Shown: one piece after another, positions 1-11,010 of the stretch
Numbering within the stretch: position 1 is the first letter of the stretch
Layout: each line of letters starts with the position of its first letter
Source: Coturnix japonica
Lineage: Eukaryota; Chordata; Aves; Galliformes; Phasianidae
Length of the DNA: 64,000 nt
Direction of reading: 5' to 3'
Assembly (NCBI RefSeq): GCF_001577835.2
Contig: NC_029541.1
Location: 4,149,141-4,213,140, forward strand
Program-made: the position numbers and the translations under genes
Notes under the pieces: model-generated
What the model saw: only the letters and a program-made list of their open reading frames with translations
The model's database searches: none
Told to the model about the DNA's origin: nothing

Positions 1-3000
1 CTCAGTTGCTGCTCATATATCAAATGCCGTTTCATACATTCATCTTTATGAAGCTGAGCTCTGCCAAGCAGCCTCGATCCAGTGGCTCCGCTCCCACAAA
101 CATTCATTTGGGGATCACTTCACACAAAGCTGCTGCAGGACAACTGCTCTTGAAGCAGCAGGGGGCAAGGGGAGAGCCTGCCCCTCCACACCTGCAGGTT
201 TCCACCCTCCTTGTATAGGATCTAGGAACAGGGCCATCACAAACGAAGCTGTTCTGCTGGGTCAGCCAGCTGGAGCGAGTTACTCTGGCACAGCCCCACG
301 AATGCTCAAACCTCCATTGGGGAATGAAAGCAGGAGAGGACAAGTCCACTGCTGCACAACCACAGTCACAGCCCTCAAGTCTCCTTGTTAGCTGTCAAAC
401 CCCATTTTTTCAGCGCTCAGCCGAACTCTGCACAGCTCCTGCCTTCAGAACACACTGTGCTCTGGATGCACTGAGTTCCTCCAGTTTCAGGCTTGCAGAT
501 TGGAGCAAGGGTTTCGTGCTGAAATTCCTCCACACAGCTCAACTACAGGACAAGAAATTGGGGCATCCACAAATCAAAGAGCTGGTGGGGGATCCCCCAG
601 CCAAGCACTCAGCCCACTGAAGCCTCTCAAACATCCCCTTGGCCAGCAAAGTAAGTATGGACAAATCCTTCTGCATGAACACTGCTGAATGCAGCTGCAA
701 ACCCAGCATCAGCACAGCCAGCCCATGCTGCTGGCATGGAACACACACCTCATCACAGAGCTGGGCTGACCAAAGCAACAGACAAAGCGTTTCAATGCTG
801 CATTAGAAGCTCACACAGATGCAGAACACTTCAGAGTCGGTGCCAATAATTGCAGCCTTCCTGAATTCTTTAGAAAGCGCTTGGGAAATGATGTGCAACG
901 TAAGACTTGGTGCACACCTAATGCCTGCGGTGCTCATACGCTCAGCAATATCAGAATGGTCCACCCCCATTCACTGTGTGCAAGGCAGGGCGGGGAGCAG
1001 AAGAGTTCAAAACTGGGCTGTTAATGACAAAGTGAAAACACAGGCACAGTGTCTGCGTGCTTCATAAGAACTGCAGGAGGAACTTCCTCTTGCTGAGGGA
1101 AGGGAAGGATGAGGAAACGTTCTGTTGGCACCTTTACGCAGCCCTGGAGGTTGGACCTTGGAGCCGGGCGGCTGCTCCCCACCCACATCACCCAGCAGTG
1201 GGGCTGTGCCTCATTTTCCCCCAATACAGGAGGGCCCAGACACCAGATAAGCAGATAATTCAGCTGTGCAGGAACAAATATAAAATCCCAAATACAAAAC
1301 CCCACTTTTTTTCATTTAAGTAAAAAATCATTTTTCCGACTTTAACCACACTTGGACTACTCGAAGCTACTTTAAGTGCTTAACCATCGTACCATGTCAT
1401 TTTCTAACCCAAAGAAAATACTCGCCAGTAATAACTGCAGCAAATTGAGCAGAACACTTGCTGTGGCTTCAGTGAAGGCAGCACCAGATCCTTCCCCACA
1501 ACAGATGCATGCACAACTCCCTAATAGACCTACAGGAGCTGACACAGCCCAACAGCAGCCTCAGTTTCCCCTCTCACCAACACAGACCCCATCTTTTAAC
1601 ATGGGCTGCTGAAAAGAAGTCGCTTTTCTGCAGGGTTTTGCTTCCCACTGGGGTGTGTTTTCCTACCTGATATTTTTAGCATTACGGAGCAGCACGTTTG
1701 CACCCCCTGGGGAGAGACTTCAGCTTTAATTCCACCTCAGCGTTTCCTTCTCATTTGACTCCTCACAGTCTATCACATCTCGCTTCCTGCTTACCTGCAC
1801 CACTCGTGATTGCTGGGGGAGGTCTCATGCTGTGATGGGAGCTGGGAGCCTCAGGCCCCACTAAAGCTCACCTTGAAATCCCAACAAACGCAGTGATGTA
1901 AAACCCTTCCTGCTGAACACCACTGGGGGCTCCTCCTGTGCCTTGTGGACCAGCAGGAACCAGCTGGGGAAGGAGACAGGTGAGCAGACTCAGCCCTTCT
2001 AAGCACCTCTAAATCAAAGCTTCCTCATAATACATGCACATAAGTCCCTGCACTGGGTAGCTTCGTGCTTTCTTCACTCACCAGCACTGACAGCACCTAT
2101 TACTAAACCTTCAACCTCCACATGACTCCAAAGCTGTTGTTGTTGTGTTGGGGTGCTGTGCTCCGGGGACAACTGAGCTCAGAGGTGACCTATGGGTGCT
2201 CACCACCTCCTCCCATGTCATCACACCTCCCTCATTTCCCAACCTCCAGCTTTCCATCAAGCCTCAGACAAATAGAATTTCATATTCCCTGTTTCCAAAG
2301 CCTTGAAGTTATTTAAAAGGAGGACAGCAGGGCAGGGCTGGCTGTAATTAAGCACTGCTGTGCACCTTCCCTGCCCCCAGGAGCTCCTGACCCACACTGG
2401 AGCCGCTCCCCCGAACCAATGGGGCTGCCACCATGGGGATCTGCCATCACATTTGGGTCAGCCATTGCTGCAGCCACACATTGCCAGACCCCAACCACCT
2501 GCCCAGCTTACAGAGCAGCCAGGAGTGCAGTGATGTGTTCCCATAACACAAAGTCACCACCACACGCTGTCGGTGAGTGTGGCAGAGCTGTTACAACTAG
2601 AGGCTGATAACACTCATGGTGTGTATTTAACTCAGCTGACCCTCTCCACTTTATCTAAACAGCCCCTAAGTACATCCATCTTCTGGCGCAGACAAGCCTG
2701 AAGGATTCCAAGCCAATTTCCCACTTGAAACAAGGGCTCAGTGTTTTTAACATATTAAATGAGAAGGAGAAAATCTGACCTGAGAGCAGATTTGCATTGC
2801 AGAGAAGCAGATGTAAGAAATGTAAGCACTGGCAGCCACAGGACTCAGTGCTCAGCTCAGGGTGTAACAGCAAATCTCTGATACGGTTATTGAGAAGCAG
2901 ATGATATCTGGCTATAAACAGGTGAGCTGTATCCTTCCAAGCTGTATCCTTCTAAACACACAGAGCACAGTGATGGCACAGCTCAGAAATGGGCTCAAAT

Positions 3001-3559
3001 CCTCCCATCCTACCCCCAAACTACTTGCTCAGGGAACAGAATAGAGCTGGAACTGCAAAAAAGCTGCAACATAAGAAACGCAGCAGCAAGTGGCTTCTTT
3101 AGGAGATACCGGATGGGAGAAAAAAAAAGGGGGAGGAGAAAATACTAACACGTAAAAGCTTCAAAACAGAGTGAATTGCACAGCATGGTCCTTTAAATGC
3201 AACAGCAAAGGAGCGTGCCCTCCTTCTGGGTGCCCGTGAAGCTGACCCTGAGCTGCCAGCCACTGTCAGGCTGAGCTGTGGTGGAGCAGCATCGCTGCAA
3301 GCAATGGAAATTATTGAGGGTGAGCACGTACAGAGCACACACAGTGAGAGGACACCTTGCTCAACACCCAGCTGCACATCCAGCCTGTGAATTCACCCAC
3401 GACCAGAGGAAACACATGCACAGTCACCAGCCCCTGCTGGCACACTGACCCGGAGTCCTGCTCTTCCAAACACACGTCTTCCCAGTTACACCAGTCTGCT
3501 GCAACCAACCACAAGCAGCAGCACCTGCAGCAGCCCAGGGAGCAGGCAGAGCCAAAGCC
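1..3559 (-). other. ANKS1A intron 1, distal part: no gene or clear repeat seen
   Basis: This is ordinary intronic sequence. I found no exon similar to known proteins, no RNA gene and no recognisable CR1. The only local structure noted is a short duplication of AGCTGTATCCTT near 2927-2956. Open frames here are under 100 codons and look random. Confidence 0.6.
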
Positions 3560-4450
3560 ATCATGGGGCAGCACCCAGCCCTGCTGCACTGCTCTCCAAC
3601 CTTACAGCCCCACCTTGGGGCACAGAACCCCCAGGGACTCTGCTCCCAACCCCTGCAGCACCACAACCTCGGCAACCCTCACACACCCCATGTACCCCAC
3701 AGTCCATGCAACCCACCACAGTGCCTCATCCCATCCCCTTCATGCACTCCTTTTGACACACACAGGCCCAGACCCCAGGGGCAGCAGTTCTCCATTTACA
3801 GTACAGATACATTCATATCCCACTGGGCTCCATCCCACACCATGCCATGGGAGCTCGGACAGCCCCTGTCCCACAGCCCTCCCACCCATACATTCCACCC
3901 AAGCACAGATTCCAACCCACAGCATCCCCTGTACCACAATCCCTTCCTCACCCCAAGCACACCAACAGCCAGTCTCAGAAGCCCCAAAATCCCAGCTCAT
4001 CATTACAAACCCACTATCCCCACACATCTTGTGTCCTCAACAACGCACCCCTATCAACCCCACAACCCCTACACCCACACCTCACCTCAAGCAGCACAGT
4101 CCAAGTCTCCCAGCACCCCAACTTCAAGTCCACACACCTTCAATCCTTCTCCACAGCCCTACAGCACCCCAACCCCATGCACCCCACAGCTCCTATAAAT
4201 CAATGCTCACCTTGAGAGCCTACAAACTTCACACACTGCATCCCCCACAGCCCTACTCTCCCCTCAGCTTTCACCCACAGCTCCCAGCCCCAAACTACCC
4301 CCTGTGGGGGGCTCCTACCCCACAGCCCTCACCCCACAACCTTCCCCATCCTCCTCACCCCACAGCCTCAGCCCTGTACCCACCTCTAACCACAGCTCCC
4401 CAGCTCCATGGGCCCACCCCTCATAGCCCCCATCCCCCTCATTGCCCCCC
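3560..4450. repeat. C-rich degenerate low-complexity block in ANKS1A intron 1
   Basis: The plus strand is dominated by variants of CCCACAGCCC and CCCCA with very little G, so the minus strand (the ANKS1A coding strand) is G-rich. There is no clean period; it reads as a decayed simple or tandem repeat about 0.9 kb long, ending at the ANKS1A exon 1 donor. The scarcity of T-initial stop codons leaves a fortuitous 490-codon plus-strand frame (3357-4829). The Pro/Ser/His/Thr composition is simply the repeat translated. Confidence 0.7.
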
Positions 4451-4456
4451 ACTCAC

Positions 4457-4677
4457 CTCAGCAGACTGGACAGCGGGTGTCCCACTCCTCCACCTCCTCC
4501 TCCACCTCCTCCACCGCCGCTTCCACCACCTCCACCGCCCCCGGATCCTCCTCCGCTCCCTCCTCCGCTTCCCCCGGAGCCGAACCCTGAGCTCAGCCGT
4601 TTTCCCGACAGCAGTTTCTCCACAGCGGGCAGGTTCCCGGTTCGTGCGGCCTCCAGCAGCTCCTGCTCCTTCCCCAT
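4457..4677 (-). CDS. ANKS1A: ANKS1A coding exon 1 (N-terminus only; gene continues left, outside the window)
   Basis: Encodes the first 73 residues plus two bases of codon 74 of an adaptor that carries ankyrin repeats, two SAM domains and a PTB domain and links Eph receptors to trafficking and signalling (family knowledge). The start [20 protein letters not shown] and the following [13 protein letters not shown] match my memory of human ANKS1A almost exactly. They form the first helices leading into the ankyrin repeats. Residues about 32-64 are a Gly/Ser run, encoded by 4486-4584. The ATG at 4677-4675 has G at -3 and +4. The open frame extends upstream to 5040 but loses similarity there. The exon ends ...HPLSSLL plus AG, followed by donor GTGAGT (4456-4451); human continues with Ser at this point. 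Exon 2 is not in the window, so intron 1 exceeds 4.4 kb. Only this exon can be supported here. Confidence 0.93.
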
Positions 4678-5084
4678 GGCCCGGCCCGGCCAACGCCGCC
4701 GCCTCCCGCCAGGCCCCGCCCCGGAAGAACGCTGAGGGGGCGTGGCCTGAGGCCGAGTGGGCGGGGCCTGAGGGGCCGTTTGTTCTCTATTGTGGGCGCG
4801 GCCTAATAAGTGGGCCTGGTCTGCTGTAGGCCCCGCCCCTGGTGGATCTATATTCTCATCCCATTTCTCTTCATTATCAAATGGAACTGATACAAAATGA
4901 CGCGTAGAGCCCGTCAGCACGGCTATAGATGGGGTGGATCCCACCCTGCTGTGCCGGGTCCACACGCAGCTCACAGCTCTGTAGGCCGCACGGCGCTCAG
5001 CCCCGTCGCCATAACGACAGCAGCGCCCCCTGTCGGCCACCGTAGCGTGACGTCATCACCAGGCGACCGTAGAGACGAGGCGTA
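4678..5084. promoter_or_regulatory. ANKS1A/TAF11 divergent promoter
   Basis: The two start codons are 407 bases apart, head to head, in CpG-rich DNA. Visible motifs are an ETS/GABP-type CCGGAAG at 4721-4727 next to GC boxes (CCCCGCCCC), and a perfect palindromic CRE, TGACGTCA, at 5048-5055, only 29 bases before the TAF11 ATG. No TATA box is evident. TAF11 and ANKS1A are also head to head in human (established gene map). Which motif serves which gene is inference. Confidence 0.75.
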
Positions 5085-7280
5085 ATGGCGGATCCCGGTG
5101 AGCCGGGCCGGGAGGAGCGGGGGGGCGGCACCGAGCGGGAACCGGCACCGACCGCTACATCACCACACGGCGGGGATGGGACCATGGAGGAACCGACGGC
5201 CACGGACGGGGTTATAGAGGGGGACATGGAGGCTGGAGCCGGCCAGGAGCTCAAGGCGGAGGCGGCGGATGGGGAGGTGAGGGCTCAGCACCGGGTCGGC
5301 CGGGAGATGAGGAGAGAACGGGGCCGGTCCATAACGGTGTGTTGTATCGTAGGGGAGGAGCGGGGACGGGATGGACGGGGAGGATCCGAACCTGCAACAG
5401 GCGGCAAAGAAGGTGAAGGTGGAACTGAAGGAGAGGAAGGAGAAGAAGCACAAAGTGGACGAGGATGAGATCCAGAAGATGCAGTGAGTGCTGGGGAATG
5501 GGCTGCGCTGCAGGGCGGGGTTAATGGCCATGAGCAGCATCAGCATCGTTTGTGGTTCAGCTCTGTGAGTGATTCGTCCTCTCCCTTCCAGGATCCTGGT
5601 CTCCTCCTTTTCCGAGGAGCAGCTGAATCGCTACGAGATGTATCGCCGCTCTGCCTTCCCCAAGGCTGCCATCAAACGGGTACGACTTCAGTTCGTGCTT
5701 CAGCACAAAGCAAACGGCTCAGCCTGGCCACAATACCCCCCCCCCAACCTCCCCTCCCCAACATGGCTGTGGGGGGACAGCGATGCAAAATAATTGCTAG
5801 CACTGATCTGTAGCTGAATCAAACTAATCTCAAATTGTTACAGCTACCATGTGCCCAAAGCTATAGGAGCTCATTCCAAAGCTCTGTTACTGTTGTTTCT
5901 GCTCATTTTGTTCACTGGTGCTCAGTATTTGGCTCCAATCACTAAATATAATTTGAAGTGTTTCAGTGTTGCTGCATGTACCTCATTTGACTGACTGCCT
6001 GTTCTTTGCTTGTGCAGCTGATCCAGTCCATCACGGGCACCTCTGTCTCTCAGAATGTGGTTATTGCCATGTCTGGCATTTCCAAGGTCTTCGTTGGGGA
6101 AGTGGTGGAGGAAGGTGAGCAAATCACATTATTGTTCAGTAAAAAGTTAAGGACACAGAGAGCACATCGCTTAAAGCAGAGAGACATGAAACAAAGCTGG
6201 ACTTTTGTGGCTTCTTGTCCAGGTGTGCAGCCTGGACAGTGCCCTGCAGGGCCCTCCTGCTTTCAGCAGCAGCAGAAGACAACTGTTAAAACTTGGGACT
6301 TCTTGCCCCTACATGAGCAGGCTGCAGTGCTACAGCAAAGATCTCATTAATGCTACTGTGGACAAATTCAGCTTAGAAGGGAAATGCGTTATTTAAGCCT
6401 CTTAGCCTGCAAGATTCTTTGTTAATGCAGTGAGCTGAGATCTCCTTGGGATAGACTGTGCAGCGCTGACCCAGTTGTGTCCCTGCTCATGCAGAGGAGG
6501 AAAAGATTCTTGTTTTTTGTGCCAGCCACTTAGTACAGGCTTGTCACACAAAACACACAGCCTGGACTTGCAGGGGTTGCCATCAGCCAGGATGATGCAG
6601 CTTTTGGCACTTCTGCTGCTTTGACTGTGTCTGCAGCTCTGTGTTGCCAGAGGCAGTCTGGATAAGCAGCTTCTCTGCTGTACTTATTGCTTCGTGTCCT
6701 TGGCAGGAGATCTGAATTATACTTAACAGAAGTGAAGCACAGGAACTGCCCTTTAAGTCAGCTGTAGGTGGTTCCTTCCTCCTATCCCTGCTGCACACAA
6801 GTCCCCAAACATACTTCACAAGCTAGAAGTGGTTTTAAAGTAGCAGGTTTAAGATGATGAGGCCTTTTCAAGCTCTTGCATGACTTAGTCTATTCCATAG
6901 CAGCTGGGACGTGGTTACAAAGCAGCTGATTCTGAGCTGGTATTGATGCCTCAAGGACTAGTTTTTCTTCAGAGAAACACCCAAAGCTGTTTCATCCCTT
7001 TGTACAGATAAAACATGAGCTTTGAACACTGTTACCTGTTGACTTTATAATTGAAGTTCAACCAGTGGGAGGCTTTTCAAATGTCTCCTGCTGGGAGAAT
7101 GGCAGAGCTGAGCTGTCCTTGTTCACGTCAACTCTTGTCCTTTGTTTAGCACTGGATGTGTGTGAGAAGTGGGGGGAGCTGCCACCTCTGCAGCCCAAAC
7201 ACATGCGGGAGGCTGTGAGGAGGCTCAAGTCACGAGGACAGATCCCGAATTCCAAATATAAAAAGATCATCTTCCACTGA
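5085..7280 (+). CDS. TAF11: TAF11, TFIID subunit 11 (five exons, 212 residues)
   Basis: Histone-fold subunit of TFIID that pairs with TAF13 in the pre-initiation complex (family knowledge). Exons: 5085-5276, 5353-5483, 5592-5679, 6018-6114, 7150-7280; 639 bases in frame including TGA. The N-terminal half is an acidic/glycine-rich low-similarity region, then a Lys-rich stretch ([19 protein letters not shown]) leads to the conserved block from about residue 100: [19 protein letters not shown], then the histone fold with [22 protein letters not shown] and [20 protein letters not shown], ending [12 protein letters not shown] and KKIIFH. Human is 211 residues and nearly identical over this half. 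Intron 1 is only 76 bases with a weak pyrimidine tract; a second in-frame acceptor after 5382 is possible, so the start of exon 2 is the least certain boundary. Confidence 0.95.
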
Positions 7281-7870
7281 AGTGTCCTGGGATCAGCAAA
7301 GAGAAGACAAGTTCAAACAAGCTTTGGTTGTGCACCATATGACAGTTATGAGACAGAAGCATTCCCCTCTCCCGCTTGCAGTCTTCTCCAAGGAAGCTGT
7401 ACCAAAGCAAGCTCAATTCAACGTGGATTTCAGTAACTTCAAGCATCGAGGTCTTATGTGGATTGCTTTCAGTTTACAAAACTACCATGAGTGTTCTCAG
7501 CACGGCTCATGGGGCAGAAGGACAGGGAGAAATGCTGCAGCAGAACCTGCAGTTGCTCCCATTAAACTCCCTGCCAGCAGCAGCACATTGTGTGCAGACA
7601 TTCATGTAGGCATCCACGGGGATGTTTCCTGCAGTAACTGCTGAAGGCCAGTTTGTCAGCTTAGTGCTGTGCAGGCTCAAGGAGGAGGCAGATCCTTGGC
7701 CTGGTGCCTCAGGGTCCTCAGATCCAGCAGCCTGGGAAAGGAACATGCAACGTCCTCAAGTGTATTTACCCACCAGCATCGTCCCTTCTGCTGGCACAGG
7801 TGCAGTGTTGTCTCTGTACAGAAGCATCTTTTTTTTTTGTACATTAAACTTGTTACTATATTCTTAGTCT
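7281..7870 (+). other. TAF11: TAF11 3' UTR
   Basis: Sequence from the stop codon to a probable poly(A) signal ATTAAA at 7843-7848, which follows a T-run and precedes T/G-rich DNA. No other coding signal was seen. The end is an estimate to within a few tens of bases. Confidence 0.6.
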
Positions 7871-8149
7871 CCCTGGGACAGCAAATACTCATTGTGTAAT
7901 TGTGTTTGTGTGATTCAAAGTAGGGAGAGCGCGCTGCGATCTGTCTCAACCAACCCCAACATGTCCAAGGAGCTTCACGCCTCCGGCATGTATTGCTCCA
8001 TTACCACCAGCAAGGGAACACACTGAAAACTGATGTTTCTTAAGTCATCATTTGGCTGTTCCTCCCAAAGGCAGTTGTACGGAGCTGCCTAGAATCCATA
8101 TACAGTCAGGAACGTGAGGAAGGAAAGGGGGGTAAAAAGTGCACGAGCC

Positions 8150-11010
8150 TGCAAGGAGGTTAACAAGTTTAATTTCTTGTCATGGTTCACAGAACCAGTA
8201 AGTGCAAGAGTGGAAATTACAGCAACAAAATTCCAATACTGCCTAAAATTCAAGTTCAGACTTGTACATTGCCCACCTGTACATCCAGTAATCCCCTTTG
8301 AGCACACTTCTAACTAAATGTAAAAGATGCTGAGGCCACATGCTTTTCCTAAGGTAACTGCCATGTAGTTACACAAAGGATTAAGTTGGCTCTCATAACG
8401 TAGAGTCCTTAAACAAAAGGCTCTAAAAAGTAAACTTTGCTAATAGTCATCAGTGGAGCTTTTGTCCTCCCACACCTACACGTGGTAGAAAGGAAGGGGA
8501 TGGTGTTTTACAGTACTTCTCTCACTTAAAGCAGAAGACAGTGGAAGTGATTTAATTCTTACCCAGATCTGGGGCACTTGAGTTGCTGAAGCAAAAGATT
8601 TGCTGCCAACAGCTCAGGCCCAGCTCTGGTCTGTCTGCCCACATGGAAAGAGAGGTAAGGAGTTCTGTGACACTGCAAATAGGCACCACGTTGGAGAAAA
8701 CCCCTTCTGCCCATCCATCCCCGTGCTGGCTGGAAATGAAGCCTGACTTCTACTCAAACAAAAAGTCATGACGTGAAAGAAGAAAGGAACCTCCCATTTT
8801 CAAGCAGTTAGTGAATAAGAAGTCACACCATTGCATTCCACCTAAGGCAAGTGTTCTTGCGTTCCTTGCTTCACACAGAAAGAGGAAAGCACAGAAGTAC
8901 AGAGGTTGACCTAAAGTTCAACTTCTGCTCATGTGGGCTTTGTGCACTTCATAATGATACTTACAGTGAGCTTTGCATATAGGTTTGTTTCACAGCAAGT
9001 CCAGAGATACACAGAGGCTTTGTGACCTCCTTCCTCAATTACTCTGAGAACTGCTCAAGAAAAGAGTTTTATTTCACTATGGAAGATAATTTGCATTTCT
9101 GACCCTTGCTTTTACTTACAGATTCTATGCACGAGGCAGTATTGGTGCAGGACTTCCTGCTGATGCTTAGAAAGTTAAAGTGCATTTTCCCCTAGAGAAC
9201 AGGCCTGACAGGCTGCTCCAGAACGATCCTCCATCACACACAGCAACACAGACCCGAGGTGTGCACCGAGCAGGGGATGGGTCACAGAATGAGCTCCAGA
9301 GACAACAGCAAAGTTGTCTAACAGGAACCAGGAGGGCCTCACATCCTTGTGAAAGGCACAGCACCAAACATCAGCTCCAGCCCAGGCAGTGGGCGGCGGG
9401 CGCACAGCCCTCTGCCAAAGGCAAACTCTCTTTCCTTTCCATTCATCTGTGCTCACCCACTTCCAGTTTCCAGAAGGAAGGCCAGGCTCCTGCTGCTGTC
9501 ACAGCTGATTGGAGGCACGGCCAGTCACAGCTTGGCAGGCAAAGACACCAAAGCGCTGCAGTTCAGCAGCATGGCCTGCCCCGAGGCTGTTCGGACCCCA
9601 CATCCGAGCACTACTCCCAATGAATGTTGGTCAGGGCTACCTTCAGCATAATGGAATCAGACACTGAATGACACTGATGATCCTAAAGTGACAGCAGACC
9701 ATCAGCCTCTGTCTCTTTACAGTCACTGAGCCAACAAACACAGCAAGGGATGATCCCAGCTCTCCACAAACCACAGCCAGCAGCACCTCTGCACCCAACC
9801 CCGCACTGCAAATATGTCCCTATTGCCCCCAGAGCTACAGGAGAGCTCAAACAATACCAGGAGTGTCTGTTAAAGCGTCTGTAAACTGCTCAGCAGCTCC
9901 AGAGCTGGGCAAAGGGACAAGTGCATCAGAGCAAACTCAGCTCCTACATCATTGCTTTCTTTTGCGTAGCTCCCAGGCCTCAGCTACTCGTGGCTTGTAG
10001 ATCAGAGGCTGTTCCTTGCATAGCAAACAGGATTAAAATCTTCTATTACTTTAGTTCAACTAATTACAATGAAGTAACACTTACAAACACACACACAGAA
10101 TACAAACCCTGCTCATTTGCAGCTCCATCCCACAGTGAGCAGTGCCAGCCTGCACCCTCCTCCTGACCCACACACCAGCATCCCTGCTAAGTCATCTAAC
10201 ACCGAGTGTGAGCTCAGGGCTATTAAAATACATGACCCTATAGGAGTGCAGGCAGCTATTCCTTGGTGCTCCCTCTCTCCACTGGTGAAACTTGGAAACA
10301 GAATGGTTTAAGGACACCCCAAAGGAAATACAAAGGCCTCACTCTATGATTCAGCCAACTTCCATCACCCCTATTCTTTGACTGTAACATTAAAGACAGA
10401 TTAAACAGCACTTGGTAATGAAATAATGAATTCCTCTTTGCTTCTGCATCAGTGTGTTCTCTGTGTGACAATACACAAGCTTTCATATCACAGCTCCAAG
10501 CCACATTTTCTGCCCTACCTATTCTCTGCCACTCCTTGATGTGGTGAATTTAACTGCACTCCTTTTGCCCTCTGGCACGTGGCATTGGGCAAGAACACAA
10601 AGAGGAAGGCTGAAAAAAAAGCAGAAATCCCAATGCCAACCATCTCCAAGCAGAAGGGCTGAAAGCAAACTTGTCTTCTACCACCATGTGGATGAAGAGC
10701 CACGGTGTCCCCACACCAACTTCAGACCTTTAGTTTGCAGACTGAGCGCTGCCCTGGCTCAGTGGTAGCACCATATTGCCAGGACAGAGGGAAGTGGCAG
10801 CACACAGGTAACTCCTCATCCCCGCCGTGCTGCTCAGCCAAGCTCTGTCCTTTCTCCCTGTATGAAGAGTATTTCACAATCACAGTTGGTTTCCACTCTT
10901 TGTGACCATCAGTCTCCAGGAGGTTGACCTGTTTAGCAGCAATGTAATCAAACTCGCCGCCGTAGTGCTGGTGGTGGTCTCCACTCCTCCTGAGCAGCTG
11001 CCGCCTGCTG
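8150..11010 (-). other. BLTP3A: BLTP3A 3' UTR (probable extent)
   Basis: Non-coding sequence downstream of the BLTP3A stop on the minus strand. Candidate poly(A) signals read on the minus strand are AATAAA at 9073-9068, ATTAAA at 8556-8551 and ATTAAA at 8173-8168. The last would place the gene's end about 300 bases from the TAF11 end, a tail-to-tail arrangement. Which signal is used cannot be told from sequence. No open frame here has family similarity. Confidence 0.5.

Noticed and set aside
3357-4829. 490-codon plus-strand open frame as a protein gene
   Set aside because: Its Pro/His/Ser/Thr content is the C-rich repeat translated, it has no family similarity, and it runs antisense through ANKS1A exon 1.
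4678-5040. N-terminal extension of ANKS1A
   Set aside because: The open frame crosses the promoter motifs and loses similarity upstream of MGKEQ.
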